Assembly (NCBI RefSeq): GCF_022819085.1
Contig: NZ_JALHAG010000001.1
Coordinates: 331,395 to 395,394, forward strand
Reading direction: 5' to 3'
DNA: 64,000 nucleotides
Origin: Planococcus ruber
GTDB taxonomy: Bacteria > Bacillota > Bacilli > Bacillales_A > Planococcaceae
In this document: positions 18,378 to 26,918 of the stretch, piece by piece
Position numbering within the stretch: the stretch's first letter is position 1
How the letters are laid out: each line of letters opens with the position of its first letter
Position numbers and translations under genes: made by a program
The notes under the pieces: generated by a model
Database searches by the model: none
What the model was told of the DNA's origin: nothing
What the model saw: the letters and a program-made list of their open reading frames with translations, nothing else

Positions 18378-19652
18378 ATGTTTCAATCTATTAAGATCGC
18401 ACAAGGCGTGAATGTCCACGTAAATGAAACGACTCAATTCAAGACGATAAATTTTTCTTTTAAATTCAAAGACCGTTTAACACCTGAAAAAGCATCTGCC
18501 CGTTCCGTTTTGGCAAATGTGCTCCAGCACAGCAATGAGGTATATCCATCTCATACAGCGCTGCGCATGGTGTTGGATGATTTATATGGCACTTCCCTCT
18601 ACATAGATTCTTCAAAACGGGGCAATGAACACATCGTCACTTTGAATGTAGAAACGGTGAATGACCAATATCTTTCCGAAGAAGGCGTACTGGAAAAAGT
18701 CTTAAACTTGATGTATGTCGTCCTATTCAAGCCGAATATGGAAAACGGGCTCTTCAAAGAATCCATTTTCCTGCGCGAAAAGCAGACCATCAAAGAACGG
18801 ATTGAATCGATCTTTGACGAAAAGACCCGCTACGCGCAGCAGCGCATGATGGAACATGCTCTGCCGGGGCATCCCGCTTCCATTCAAGCAAATGGTTCGC
18901 TCGAAGAACTGGAGAAAGTGACGAACGAGCAATTGGTGAAAGAATATGAAACCTTATTGAACAAGAATGAAATTGAAATTTATGTGGTCGGCGACATCAA
19001 GCCGGACATGATTGCTTCCTATATTAAAGAGTACTTTCATTTCGAAGGCCGTGACCAGGCAGTGGAAGGGCTTTCAACGGAACTGAAATCTCCGGAAGAG
19101 TCTCGCGTGATCGAATACGAAGATATGAAACAAGGGAAACTGCATATGGCGTTCTTTACACCGATCACTTTCCGCGACGAAAAGTTCCCGGTAATGCAGT
19201 TGATGAACGGGGTTCTCGGAGGCTACGCCCATTCGAAACTGTTCGTCAATATCCGTGAAAAAGAAAGCATGGCTTACTACGTTTCAAGTTCGTACGCTTC
19301 GCAATTCGGCTTGATGTTCATCCTCGCCGGAATAGATTCGAAACTGGAAGGAAAAGCTGTGAAGCTCATCCTTGAACAATTGGAAGAAGTGAGAAAAGCC
19401 AATATTTCAGACGTGGAACTGGGCCAAACGAAAGCGCTTTTGATCAATCAATTAAAAGAAGCGCTGGATTCGGCTAGAGGCCAAATCGACATTTATGATC
19501 AATACATGGAACTGGATGAAGCATTTGAACCGGATTATTTGATCAGCAAATGGAATGCGGTCACAAAAGAAGACATTGCTGAAGCGGCTCAACAATTATC
19601 GTTGGAAATGACCTATTTCCTAGCAGGCAAGGAGGACGATTCAGTTGAATAA
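18378..19652 (+). CDS. ymfF: M16-family peptidase homologue lacking the zinc motif (YmfF)
   Basis: A 424-residue pitrilysin-fold protein, close in length to B. subtilis YmfF. The N-terminal domain has no HxxEH motif where the next gene has one: the corresponding helix reads RSVLANVLQHSNEVYPSH. It is therefore probably a non-catalytic partner, as in other two-subunit M16 peptidases. The second domain retains the GGYAHSKLFVNIREKESMAYYV region. The ATG at 18378 follows GAGAGGGGA. It overlaps ymfH by eight bases, which fits a coupled heterodimer. The partnership is inference from family behaviour. Confidence 0.88.
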   Translation: MFQSIKIAQGVNVHVNETTQFKTINFSFKFKDRLTPEKASARSVLANVLQHSNEVYPSHTALRMVLDDLYGTSLYIDSSKRGNEHIVTLNVETVNDQYLSEEGVLEKVLNLMYVVLFKPNMENGLFKESIFLREKQTIKERIESIFDEKTRYAQQRMMEHALPGHPASIQANGSLEELEKVTNEQLVKEYETLLNKNEIEIYVVGDIKPDMIASYIKEYFHFEGRDQAVEGLSTELKSPEESRVIEYEDMKQGKLHMAFFTPITFRDEKFPVMQLMNGVLGGYAHSKLFVNIREKESMAYYVSSSYASQFGLMFILAGIDSKLEGKAVKLILEQLEEVRKANISDVELGQTKALLINQLKEALDSARGQIDIYDQYMELDEAFEPDYLISKWNAVTKEDIAEAAQQLSLEMTYFLAGKEDDSVE

Positions 19653-20946
19653 AGTTCAATTCGAACAATTAGATGAAACACTGTACCACGAAAAACTAGC
19701 GAACGGGCTTGAAGTGTATATCTTGCCGAAAAAAGGTTTTTCCAAAACCTTTGCTACGTTCACAACAAAATACGGTTCAATCGATAATCATTTTGTGCCT
19801 TACGGGGAAGAAGAAGCGATTAAAGTGCCAGACGGCATTGCCCATTTCCTGGAGCATAAAATGTTTGAAAAAGAAGACGGCGATGTCTTCCAGCAATTCA
19901 GCAAACAAGGCGCTTCTGCCAATGCCTTCACTTCCTTTACCCGCACTGCGTATCTGTTTTCAGCGACCGGGCAAATCAATGAAAATGTGGAAACGCTGCT
20001 GGATTTTGTCCAAAGCCCCTACTTCACCGAGAAAACCGTGGAGAAAGAAAAAGGCATTATCGCACAGGAAATCACGATGTATGACGATCAAGCGGACTGG
20101 CGTTTGTATTTCGGCATGATCGAAAACTTGTATAAGAACCACCCGGTGAAAATTGATATTGCTGGAACAGTCGATTCCATCCAGGATATTACAGCCGAAC
20201 ATTTGTACACTTGCTATAACACGTTCTATCATCCATCCAACATGGTGCTGTTCGTGGTCGGTGCTGTGGATCCGGAGCAGATGATGGAGTTCGTCAAAGC
20301 AAACCAGGATCAAAAGACGTTTGAAGAGCCAAAAGAAATCAAGCGCATCTATCCGGATGAGCCGATGGAAGTGGCGATTAAGGAACGGACTCTTGAAATG
20401 AGTGTGCAAAAGCCCAAAATCTTTGTCGGCATCAAGCCGGAAGTGCTCCATTACTCAGGGAAATCGATGCTGAAGCACGAGTTGGCAGCAGAACTGGCTT
20501 TCGAATTGCTGTTCGGGCGGACTTCAGATTTCTATCACCATGCGTACGAAAGCAATTTAATTGATGAGTCCTATTCTTTCGATTACTCATTGGAAAATGG
20601 TTTTGGCTATGCGCTGATCGGCTCTGATACCAATGAACCTGAGCAATTAATCAAAGAAATCAACCATACGCTGGACCAAGCCATAGAGAAATGGCCGTTC
20701 GGACAAGCAGATCTTGACCGGATCCGCCGCAAAAAGATTGGCTTTTTCCTGAGAGCGCTAAATTCGCCTGAATTTATCGCCAACCAATTTACGCGGTATG
20801 CATTTAATGAGATGAATTTATTCGACGTCGTGCCGATGCTCGAAGAAATAGAAGTGCCGGATCTGCAAGCTGCATTTGCAACAGTGAGTTCAGCCAGCCA
20901 GCGTTCAAACTTTACGATTATGCCGCCGAAGAAGGACCGCCAGTGA
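19645..20946 (+). CDS. ymfH: M16-family zinc peptidase (YmfH)
   Basis: A 433-residue pitrilysin-family protease with the zinc motif HFLEH at residues 67-71 and the downstream Glu in the KGIIAQEITMYDDQ segment. B. subtilis YmfH is of similar size and neighbours YmfF. The TTG start at 19645 lies seven bases after AGGAGG inside the end of ymfF. Together with YmfF it likely forms a peptidase whose natural substrate is unknown; related pairs process peptides in bacteriocin and cofactor pathways. It is joined to ymfI by a GTGA overlap. Confidence 0.9.
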   Translation: MNKVQFEQLDETLYHEKLANGLEVYILPKKGFSKTFATFTTKYGSIDNHFVPYGEEEAIKVPDGIAHFLEHKMFEKEDGDVFQQFSKQGASANAFTSFTRTAYLFSATGQINENVETLLDFVQSPYFTEKTVEKEKGIIAQEITMYDDQADWRLYFGMIENLYKNHPVKIDIAGTVDSIQDITAEHLYTCYNTFYHPSNMVLFVVGAVDPEQMMEFVKANQDQKTFEEPKEIKRIYPDEPMEVAIKERTLEMSVQKPKIFVGIKPEVLHYSGKSMLKHELAAELAFELLFGRTSDFYHHAYESNLIDESYSFDYSLENGFGYALIGSDTNEPEQLIKEINHTLDQAIEKWPFGQADLDRIRRKKIGFFLRALNSPEFIANQFTRYAFNEMNLFDVVPMLEEIEVPDLQAAFATVSSASQRSNFTIMPPKKDRQ

Positions 20947-21662
20947 AACGGTTTGCCGTCGTAATGGGAGCTTCCGGAGAAATTGGCGAAGCCATCGCTC
21001 TACAGCTTGCAGCTGATGGCTGGTCGCTTTATCTTCACTGGAACTCCACTCCCGTCAATCGGCTTGCGGAAAATTTAAGCGAAAAGTTTCCGGGACAGGA
21101 GTTTATTGCTGTCCAAGCCGACTTCACCCGTTCGGACGGAGCCGAGCGGCTGGCAGCCCAAGTCTATGATGCCGCATGCATTGTGGTGGCAAGCGGCCAT
21201 GCGTTGCAAAAAATGCTGATTGATACGGAAGATGCCGAAATGGACGCTTTGTGGAATGTCCACGTCAAAAATCCGATTTCGGCCATCCGCAGAATCTCAC
21301 GTTATTTTCATCGCCATCCGGCAACCTATGTCGTCTTCATCTCGTCTATATGGGGAGAGACAGGTGCTGCTCTTGAAACTGTCTATTCTTCTGTAAAAGG
21401 GGCGCAATTGGCTTTTGTCAAAGCGTACGCCAAAGAAATGGCAGCTTCCGGCACCCGGGTAAATGCAATTTCTCCGGGTTTCATTCAGACAAAAATGAAT
21501 GGGAATTTTACCGCAGAAGAACTTGCTGTGATCGAGGAAGAAATTCCGCTCGGATTAGGGGCGCCTCGCCATGTGGCAGATGCTGTTGACTTTTTGGTGA
21601 ACGGCAAAGCGGATTACATGACAGGCCAAGTTCTCCGGATTAATGGCGGATGGCATATGTGA
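20943..21662 (+). CDS. ymfI: SDR family oxidoreductase (YmfI)
   Basis: A 239-residue short-chain dehydrogenase/reductase. The cofactor loop GASGEIGEAIA is at residues 9-19, the catalytic YSSVK is near residue 149, and the PG-turn ISPGFIQTKM follows. The C-terminal NGKADYMTGQVLRINGGW is the usual SDR ending. Substrate unknown; B. subtilis YmfI holds the same place. GTG start at 20943, overlapping the ymfH stop by four bases. Confidence 0.88.
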   Translation: MKRFAVVMGASGEIGEAIALQLAADGWSLYLHWNSTPVNRLAENLSEKFPGQEFIAVQADFTRSDGAERLAAQVYDAACIVVASGHALQKMLIDTEDAEMDALWNVHVKNPISAIRRISRYFHRHPATYVVFISSIWGETGAALETVYSSVKGAQLAFVKAYAKEMAASGTRVNAISPGFIQTKMNGNFTAEELAVIEEEIPLGLGAPRHVADAVDFLVNGKADYMTGQVLRINGGWHM

Positions 21663-21723
21663 GTTGCCCATTGTGCGGTTTTTACTAAATTATCCATCTA
21701 GTTGCTCCGTTCGCTTCATAATC

Positions 21724-21763
21724 GAGGAGTTGTTCCCAAAGGTTTTGGGCCAACTCCTTTCTT
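21724..21763 (+). terminator. Terminator of the ymfFHI operon
   Basis: AGGAGTTG (21725-21732) and CAACTCCT (21751-21758) with an inner CCCAAA/TTTGGG stem, followed by TTTCTT. Confidence 0.85.
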
Positions 21764-21852
21764 ATTGCCCCTTTTCTTAGGGCACTAAATCAGCTATCAT
21801 AAGAGTTAGGAACTTTTTGGTCAAATATTGGCAATGAAAGGTCGGATGATGA

Positions 21853-22650
21853 ATGAGAGAATGGTATTTTGAATACGAAATTCAAGTGAATCGTCCGGGT
21901 TTATTAGGGGATATAGCTTCTCTTCTTGGTATGCTCAGAGTAAACATCGTCACCATCAATGGCGTAGACCAAGGCAGGCGAGGAATGCTGCTGCGTGCAG
22001 AGCATGATGTTCAGCTGGAACGCTTCGAACAGATTGTTTCTACGATTGAGACAATCGCGGTGAAGAAATTCCGTGAACCGAAACTCCGTGACATTTTAGC
22101 TGTTCGCCATGGCCGTTATATTCAAAGAGATGCGGATGATCGCAAGACTTTTCGTTTTGTCCGTGATGAACTCGGATTATTGGTCGATTTCATGGCTGAA
22201 ATTTTCAAACAGGAAGGCCATAAATTAGTCGGCCTTCGCGGAATGCCGCGGGTTGGAAAAACGGAATCGATTGTCGCAGCAAGTGTAAGCGCTAATAAAA
22301 AATGGATTTTCCTATCTTCGACGATGATCAAGCAAACGGTGAGAAATCAGTTGATGGGAGATGAGCATAACGCGAACAACATCTTCATACTGGATGGCAT
22401 CGTTACACGCCGTTCCGGAGATGAACGCCATTTGCAGCTGGTTCGAGAAATGATGCGTATGCCAACGATTAAAGTTGTGGAACATCCCGATATGTTTGTC
22501 CAGCAATCTGAGTACAGCATCGAAGATTTCGATTATATAATCGAATTGCGCCATCATCCAGAAGAAAAGATTACATATGAAGTGTTGGAGAAAAACCACT
22601 TCATGGGCGACCAGAATCAAGCGGATATGTTCGGCGGATTTAACTTTTAA
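21853..22650 (+). CDS. ymfK: YmfK family protein (DUF3388): ACT-like domain plus P-loop
   Basis: A 265-residue protein of the YmfK/DUF3388 family. Residues 1-70 look like an ACT-type ligand-binding fold (EIQVNRPGLLGDIASLLGML, then a Gly-rich strand turn). Further on, GLRGMPRVGKTE contains a Walker-A-like loop G-x4-GKT (Gly130 to Thr137) followed by a hydrophobic strand, and IFILDGI may be a Walker-B-like strand. The biochemical role is unknown. It lies between ymfI and the rodZ homologue; ymfJ, present in B. subtilis at this point, is missing. Confidence 0.85.
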   Translation: MREWYFEYEIQVNRPGLLGDIASLLGMLRVNIVTINGVDQGRRGMLLRAEHDVQLERFEQIVSTIETIAVKKFREPKLRDILAVRHGRYIQRDADDRKTFRFVRDELGLLVDFMAEIFKQEGHKLVGLRGMPRVGKTESIVAASVSANKKWIFLSSTMIKQTVRNQLMGDEHNANNIFILDGIVTRRSGDERHLQLVREMMRMPTIKVVEHPDMFVQQSEYSIEDFDYIIELRHHPEEKITYEVLEKNHFMGDQNQADMFGGFNF

Positions 22651-22667
22651 GTGGGCAGGTGATCGTA

Positions 22668-23537
22668 TTGAGTGAATTAGGTACTCGGTTGAAAGAGGCG
22701 AGAATCGCTAAAGGGTACAGTTTGGAAGATTTACAGGATGTAACAAAGATACAAAAACGCTATTTAGCGGGAATTGAAGAAGGCAACCACAGCATGATGC
22801 CCGGACCGTTTTATGTCCGTGCCTTCATTAAACAATACGCAGAAGCTGTGGGATTGAACTCGGATGAATTGCTCGAACAGCATAAATCGGAGGTCCCAGT
22901 TTCTGTGAAAGAAGAAGTTCGGCCGACACTGACGCCGCCGACTCCTTCCCGGCGCCAAACCTTAGCTAAGAGTTCTTCGAGCGGGATGGGCGAAATTATG
23001 CCGAAAGTGATTGTCGCTTTGTTTATTGTCGTCATCTTAGCTGTTGTTATTTTCTTTTATAATAATTTGGCGACAAACGATCCGTTAGAAGATGCGGCAG
23101 ATGAAGAAGGCGTTCCGTACGAAGAAACGGACGAGGCTGACGAAGAAGCACCGCCGGCAGAAGAACAGCCGGAAGAAACTCCAGCGGAAGAGCCGGAGGA
23201 ACCTGCAGAGCCGGAAACGAGCCTGTCTGTCGTTGGCTCTGAAGGAGAAACAACGACTTTTGCTTGGAAAGGTCCCGCAACGCGGGAGTTGAAAATCGAA
23301 GCGAGCGGCCCGTCTTGGGTATCGGCGACTGGCCCGAATCAGCAGGAGCTGATGCAGCCGGCGCGTACGATGCAGGCGAGCGACAGTGAAGCTATAGACG
23401 TTTCAGGCGTTGCACAAGTGCGTGTAAGACTAGGAGCCAGCTCGAATGTCAAACTTACGGTAAATGGCGAACCGATTGAATATACGCAAGACTTGATTAC
23501 CCAAAATATCGTTATTCAATTTACGGACGCAGAATAG
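22668..23537 (+). CDS. ymfM: RodZ-like cell-shape protein (helix-turn-helix, membrane anchored; YmfM)
   Basis: A 289-residue protein with an N-terminal HTH_25 domain (GTRLKEARIAKGYSLEDL to about residue 80, including PGPFYVRAFIKQYAEAVGL), one membrane span (VIVALFIVVILAVVIFFY, about residues 112-130), an acidic Pro/Glu-rich stretch and a C-terminal beta domain (DUF4115-like). RodZ links MreB to the wall synthesis machinery. TTG at 22668 is preferred, with AGGTGA seven bases upstream; GTG at 22659 overlaps that site. Position before pgsA matches B. subtilis ymfM. Confidence 0.9.
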   Translation: MSELGTRLKEARIAKGYSLEDLQDVTKIQKRYLAGIEEGNHSMMPGPFYVRAFIKQYAEAVGLNSDELLEQHKSEVPVSVKEEVRPTLTPPTPSRRQTLAKSSSSGMGEIMPKVIVALFIVVILAVVIFFYNNLATNDPLEDAADEEGVPYEETDEADEEAPPAEEQPEETPAEEPEEPAEPETSLSVVGSEGETTTFAWKGPATRELKIEASGPSWVSATGPNQQELMQPARTMQASDSEAIDVSGVAQVRVRLGASSNVKLTVNGEPIEYTQDLITQNIVIQFTDAE

Positions 23538-23559
23538 CCATCTTTTGATGGCTATTTTT
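23533..23559 (+). terminator. Hairpin overlapping the ymfM stop codon
   Basis: AATAGCCATC (23533-23542), loop TTTT, GATGGCTATT (23547-23556), then TTT. A likely terminator or attenuator ahead of pgsA. Confidence 0.8.
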
Positions 23560-23584
23560 CTTGAGAAAGGAAAGGGGCAAACAT

Positions 23585-24163
23585 ATGAATATTCCAAACC
23601 GCATTACGGTATCGAGAATCTTGCTGATTCCGATATTTATGGTGACCATGCTGGTCGATTTTGGTTGGGGCACCATGACCTTGTTCGGTGCAGAGATGCC
23701 GGTCTCCCATTTTATCGGAGGGCTGATTTTCATCGTGGCATCCCTGACTGACTGGGTTGACGGATACTACGCGAGAAAATACAATCTTGTCACGACGTTC
23801 GGCAAGTTTTTGGATCCGCTCGCAGACAAATTGCTGGTTTCAGCGGCATTGATCATTTTAGTGGAGCTGGGCTTTGCGGCATCATGGATCGTCATCATCA
23901 TTATCAGCCGGGAATTCGCTGTCACAGGCTTGCGTCTTGTGCTCGCAGGAGAAGGCGAAGTCGTCGCTGCCGGAAGCTTAGGGAAAATTAAAACCACTGC
24001 TCAGATTCTCGCCATTTCCGCCCTATTGCTGCACGATACCATTTTTGTTCTGATGGGAGTGCCATTTGGGGAAATTATGCTTTACATCGCATTGATTTTC
24101 ACGGTCTGGTCAGGCTGGGATTATTTCTATGCAAACCGCAAAGGCTTGATGGCATCTAAATAA
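23585..24163 (+). CDS. pgsA: CDP-diacylglycerol-glycerol-3-phosphate 3-phosphatidyltransferase
   Basis: A 192-residue membrane enzyme that makes phosphatidylglycerol phosphate, the first step to phosphatidylglycerol. The CDP-alcohol phosphotransferase motif D-x2-DG-x2-AR-x8-G-x3-D-x3-D is complete: Asp56, Asp59-Gly60, Ala63-Arg64, Gly73, Asp77, Asp81. Several hydrophobic spans surround it. The ATG at 23585 follows GAAAGGAAAGGGG and gives the B. subtilis length (193). It is 32 bases before cinA. Confidence 0.96.
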   Translation: MNIPNRITVSRILLIPIFMVTMLVDFGWGTMTLFGAEMPVSHFIGGLIFIVASLTDWVDGYYARKYNLVTTFGKFLDPLADKLLVSAALIILVELGFAASWIVIIIISREFAVTGLRLVLAGEGEVVAAGSLGKIKTTAQILAISALLLHDTIFVLMGVPFGEIMLYIALIFTVWSGWDYFYANRKGLMASK

Positions 24164-24195
24164 TAAACGAAAAATCGTTCAAGGGGTGAAGATGG

Positions 24196-25449
24196 ATGAA
24201 TGCTGAAATAATTGCTGTAGGATCTGAACTGCTTCTCGGGCAGATTACGAATTCAAACGCCCGTTTTTTATCGAACCATTTAGCAGAGCTTGGAATTAAT
24301 GTTTATTACCATACGGTAGTCGGCGATAATTCGGAGCGGTTGAAAGATACGATTAACATTGCGGAAAACCGAGCAGATCTGATTATTTTCACAGGCGGCT
24401 TAGGGCCGACCAAAGATGATTTGACGAAAGAAGCGATTGCCCGCCATTTGGGGACGACGTTAGAGATGGACCATGAAGCGCTTGATTCCATCGTGGCCTT
24501 TTTCGAACGGGCTGGGAGAGCGATGACGGAAAACAATAAAAAGCAGGCCTTGGTCTTAAAAGGCAGCGAGGTGCTGGTCAATAACCATGGGATGGCACCG
24601 GGCATGCTTTATAAAACCGAAACGCATACGTATATGCTGCTGCCTGGGCCGCCTAAAGAAATGGAGCCGATGTTCCAGTATGAAGCGAAGCCAAAGCTCG
24701 CTAAACTGCTGAATCAGGCAGACGTCATTTTGTCACACGTTTTGCGTTTTTATGGCATTGGGGAAGCGGAACTTGAAGACCGCATCCAGGATATTTTAGA
24801 ACAGCAGACGAATCCGACCATTGCGCCGCTTGCTTCTGACGGGGAAGTGACGCTGCGGATTACAGCGAAAACGAATACGGAAGAGCAGGCCTGGAAGTTA
24901 ATCGAGGAAGCGAAAGCGACCCTGCTTGAACGTGTTGGCGACTACTTGTACGGCTATGACGATGATTCGCTCGCTTCGAAAGCGATTGATCTGCTTCGTG
25001 AGCAGCAGAAGACCATATCAGCTGCCGAGAGCTTAACTGCTGGGCTGTTTCAATCTGAACTTGCGGCTGTAGCCGGGGCGAGTTCGGTTTTGGCTGGCGG
25101 CGTCATCACCTATAATGAAGAAATGAAAATCAGCCAGTTGGGCATTTCAAGTGAAGTGCTTGCCCAGTTCGGCGTTGTCAGTGAAGAAACTGCCATTGCC
25201 ATGGCTGAAGCGGTCCGTTCCAAATTCAACACGGACATCAGTGTCAGCCTAACCGGTGCTGCAGGACCGGACGCACATGGCGACCAGCCTGCCGGCACCG
25301 TATGGATCGGCATTGCAACGGAAGAAGAAACGAAAGCCTACCGGCTGCAATTATCCGGGATGCGCAATACGAATCGCCTCAGAGCCGTGAAATTGGCATT
25401 GTCCTATATTATACGAACACTGACCGACGGAAATGCACGCAAAATTTAA
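24196..25449 (+). CDS. cinA: Competence/damage-inducible protein CinA
   Basis: A 417-residue protein with an N-terminal molybdopterin-binding-like domain (EIIAVGSELLLGQITNSN, TGGLGPTKDDLTKEA near residue 74) and a C-terminal CinA/PncC amidase domain (AAESLTAGLFQSELAAV near residue 276, SLTGAAGPDAHGDQPAGTVW). Family members act as nicotinamide-nucleotide deamidase and/or ADP-ribose pyrophosphatase, recycling NAD products. It lies directly before recA, as in many Firmicutes. Its stop codon is in the loop of the terminator hairpin. Confidence 0.95.
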   Translation: MNAEIIAVGSELLLGQITNSNARFLSNHLAELGINVYYHTVVGDNSERLKDTINIAENRADLIIFTGGLGPTKDDLTKEAIARHLGTTLEMDHEALDSIVAFFERAGRAMTENNKKQALVLKGSEVLVNNHGMAPGMLYKTETHTYMLLPGPPKEMEPMFQYEAKPKLAKLLNQADVILSHVLRFYGIGEAELEDRIQDILEQQTNPTIAPLASDGEVTLRITAKTNTEEQAWKLIEEAKATLLERVGDYLYGYDDDSLASKAIDLLREQQKTISAAESLTAGLFQSELAAVAGASSVLAGGVITYNEEMKISQLGISSEVLAQFGVVSEETAIAMAEAVRSKFNTDISVSLTGAAGPDAHGDQPAGTVWIGIATEEETKAYRLQLSGMRNTNRLRAVKLALSYIIRTLTDGNARKI

Positions 25450-25465
25450 TTTTGCGTGTTTTTTT
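25436..25465 (+). terminator. cinA terminator overlapping the stop codon
   Basis: CACGCAAAA (25436-25444), loop TTTAA, TTTTGCGTG (25450-25458), then seven T residues. Confidence 0.9.
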
Positions 25466-25527
25466 ATGTTCAAAACGGGAAAATGGTCCGTATAAGGCGA
25501 TTAAAAATCATTTTTGCGATGCGAACA

Positions 25528-25541
25528 CGAATAAACGTTCG
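25528..25541. promoter_or_regulatory. LexA (SOS) box of recA
   Basis: CGAATAAACGTTCG, one mismatch from the Bacillus consensus CGAAC-N4-GTTCG. It lies just upstream of the recA -35 element, inside a larger inverted repeat (GCGAAC at 25521, GTTCGC ending 25542). Confidence 0.85.
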
Positions 25542-25549
25542 CATTTTCC

Positions 25550-25578
25550 TTGCGTATTTCTCAATGAGCAAGTATACT
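25550..25578 (+). promoter_or_regulatory. recA sigma-A promoter
   Basis: TTGCGT (25550-25555), 17-base spacer, TATACT (25573-25578), 45 bases before the recA start. Confidence 0.8.
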
Positions 25579-25622
25579 AGAGACAGGTAGAAAAATTGGT
25601 TTTAATTAGAGGAGGATTTCTT

Positions 25623-26684
25623 TTGAGCGATCGTAAAGCAGCGTTAGACATGGCGTTAAAAAGTATAGAAAAGCAGTTCGGTAAAGGATCTGTGATGAAA
25701 TTAGGCGAGAAAAGCGACTATAATGTATCATCAGTTTCGAGTGGTTCATTGGCGCTTGATACTGCACTAGGAATAGGCGGTTATCCGCGTGGACGCGTTA
25801 TCGAAATCTACGGACCTGAAAGTTCAGGTAAAACAACGGTTTCCCTTCACGCTATTGCAGAAGTGCAAGCGACAGGCGGAACGGCTGCATTCATCGATGC
25901 AGAGCATGCGCTGGACCCTGTATACGCCAAAAATCTTGGCGTGAATATTGATGAGTTGCTCCTATCTCAGCCAGATACTGGTGAGCAAGCCCTTGAAATC
26001 GCTGAAGCCCTCGTACGAAGCGGCGCAGTAGATATCGTAGTAGTGGACTCCGTTGCTGCATTGGTACCGAAAGCTGAAATCGAAGGCGAAATGGGAGATT
26101 CCCACATGGGATTGCAGGCGCGCCTGATGTCTCAAGCTCTTCGTAAATTGTCAGGGATCATCAACAAGTCAAATACGATTGTGATCTTTATCAACCAGAT
26201 TCGTGAAAAAATCGGCGTTATGTTCGGCAACCCGGAAACAACTCCAGGCGGCCGTGCGTTGAAATTCTACTCATCGGTACGATTGGAAGTTCGCCGTGCT
26301 GAGGCATTGAAGTCGGGTTCTGACATTATTGGTAACAGAACGAAGATCAAGATTGTGAAAAACAAGGTGGCTCCGCCGTTCCGCACAGCGGAATTGGACA
26401 TCATGTACGGCAAAGGGATTTCCCGTGAAGGTGAAATTGTGGATATTGGATCAGACCTTGAAATTATCCAGAAGAGCGGTTCTTGGTATTCATATAATGA
26501 CGAACGCATTGGCCAAGGCCGCGAAAATGTGAAGCAGTTCTTGCTTGCGAATCCGGAAATCCGCAACGAAATTTCAAACAAAATCCGTGAGTCCTACGGC
26601 ATGGCAGCTGCAACGTATACGATTGCCGCCAATAAAGACGAAGAACCGGAAGAGTTCAATCTTCTGATCGACGAAGAAGAATAA
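25623..26684 (+). CDS. recA: Recombinase RecA
   Basis: A 353-residue RecA. Walker A is GPESSGKT (residues 64-71), the core reads [20 protein letters not shown], the L2 region gives [20 protein letters not shown], and the C-terminus is acidic ([15 protein letters not shown]). RecA forms filaments on single-stranded DNA, drives strand exchange and stimulates LexA self-cleavage. The TTG at 25623, behind AGAGGAGGATTTC, gives [20 protein letters not shown] as N-terminus. It has its own SOS box, promoter and terminator. Confidence 0.99.
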   Translation: MSDRKAALDMALKSIEKQFGKGSVMKLGEKSDYNVSSVSSGSLALDTALGIGGYPRGRVIEIYGPESSGKTTVSLHAIAEVQATGGTAAFIDAEHALDPVYAKNLGVNIDELLLSQPDTGEQALEIAEALVRSGAVDIVVVDSVAALVPKAEIEGEMGDSHMGLQARLMSQALRKLSGIINKSNTIVIFINQIREKIGVMFGNPETTPGGRALKFYSSVRLEVRRAEALKSGSDIIGNRTKIKIVKNKVAPPFRTAELDIMYGKGISREGEIVDIGSDLEIIQKSGSWYSYNDERIGQGRENVKQFLLANPEIRNEISNKIRESYGMAAATYTIAANKDEEPEEFNLLIDEEE

Positions 26685-26695
26685 AAAAGGGATCC

Positions 26696-26726
26696 AAGCC
26701 GCGAAGCCATATGCTTTGCGGCTTTT
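26696..26726 (+). terminator. recA terminator
   Basis: AAGCCGCGAAGC (26696-26707) and GCTTTGCGGCTT (26713-26724), one mismatch, followed by TTC. Confidence 0.85.
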
Positions 26727-26786
26727 CTCTATTAGCCGGAACTGCCGCAAGGCTTCCCTGTGTGCTGAATCCTTATTCTCAATGGG

Positions 26787-26815
26787 TTGACACTTTATAA
26801 GTCCATCTATACAAT
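26787..26815 (+). promoter_or_regulatory. Sigma-A promoter of rny
   Basis: TTGACA (26787-26792), 17-base spacer, TACAAT (26810-26815): nearly consensus. It leaves a leader of about 95 bases. Confidence 0.85.
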
Positions 26816-26827
26816 TAAAATTGTATA
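26808..26827. promoter_or_regulatory. Inverted repeat over the rny -10 region
   Basis: TATACAATT-AA-AATTGTATA, nine-base perfect arms with a two-base centre, covering the -10 and the start of transcription. A possible operator for an unknown regulator. Confidence 0.45.
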
Positions 26828-26918
26828 ATTTACTAATTTTTCAACGATTGAAAAGTGTGACCCGCAATATTAATTGATCTTTTGAAAAAGGAAAAGAATA
26901 GCAAGAGGAGGTGTCCGA

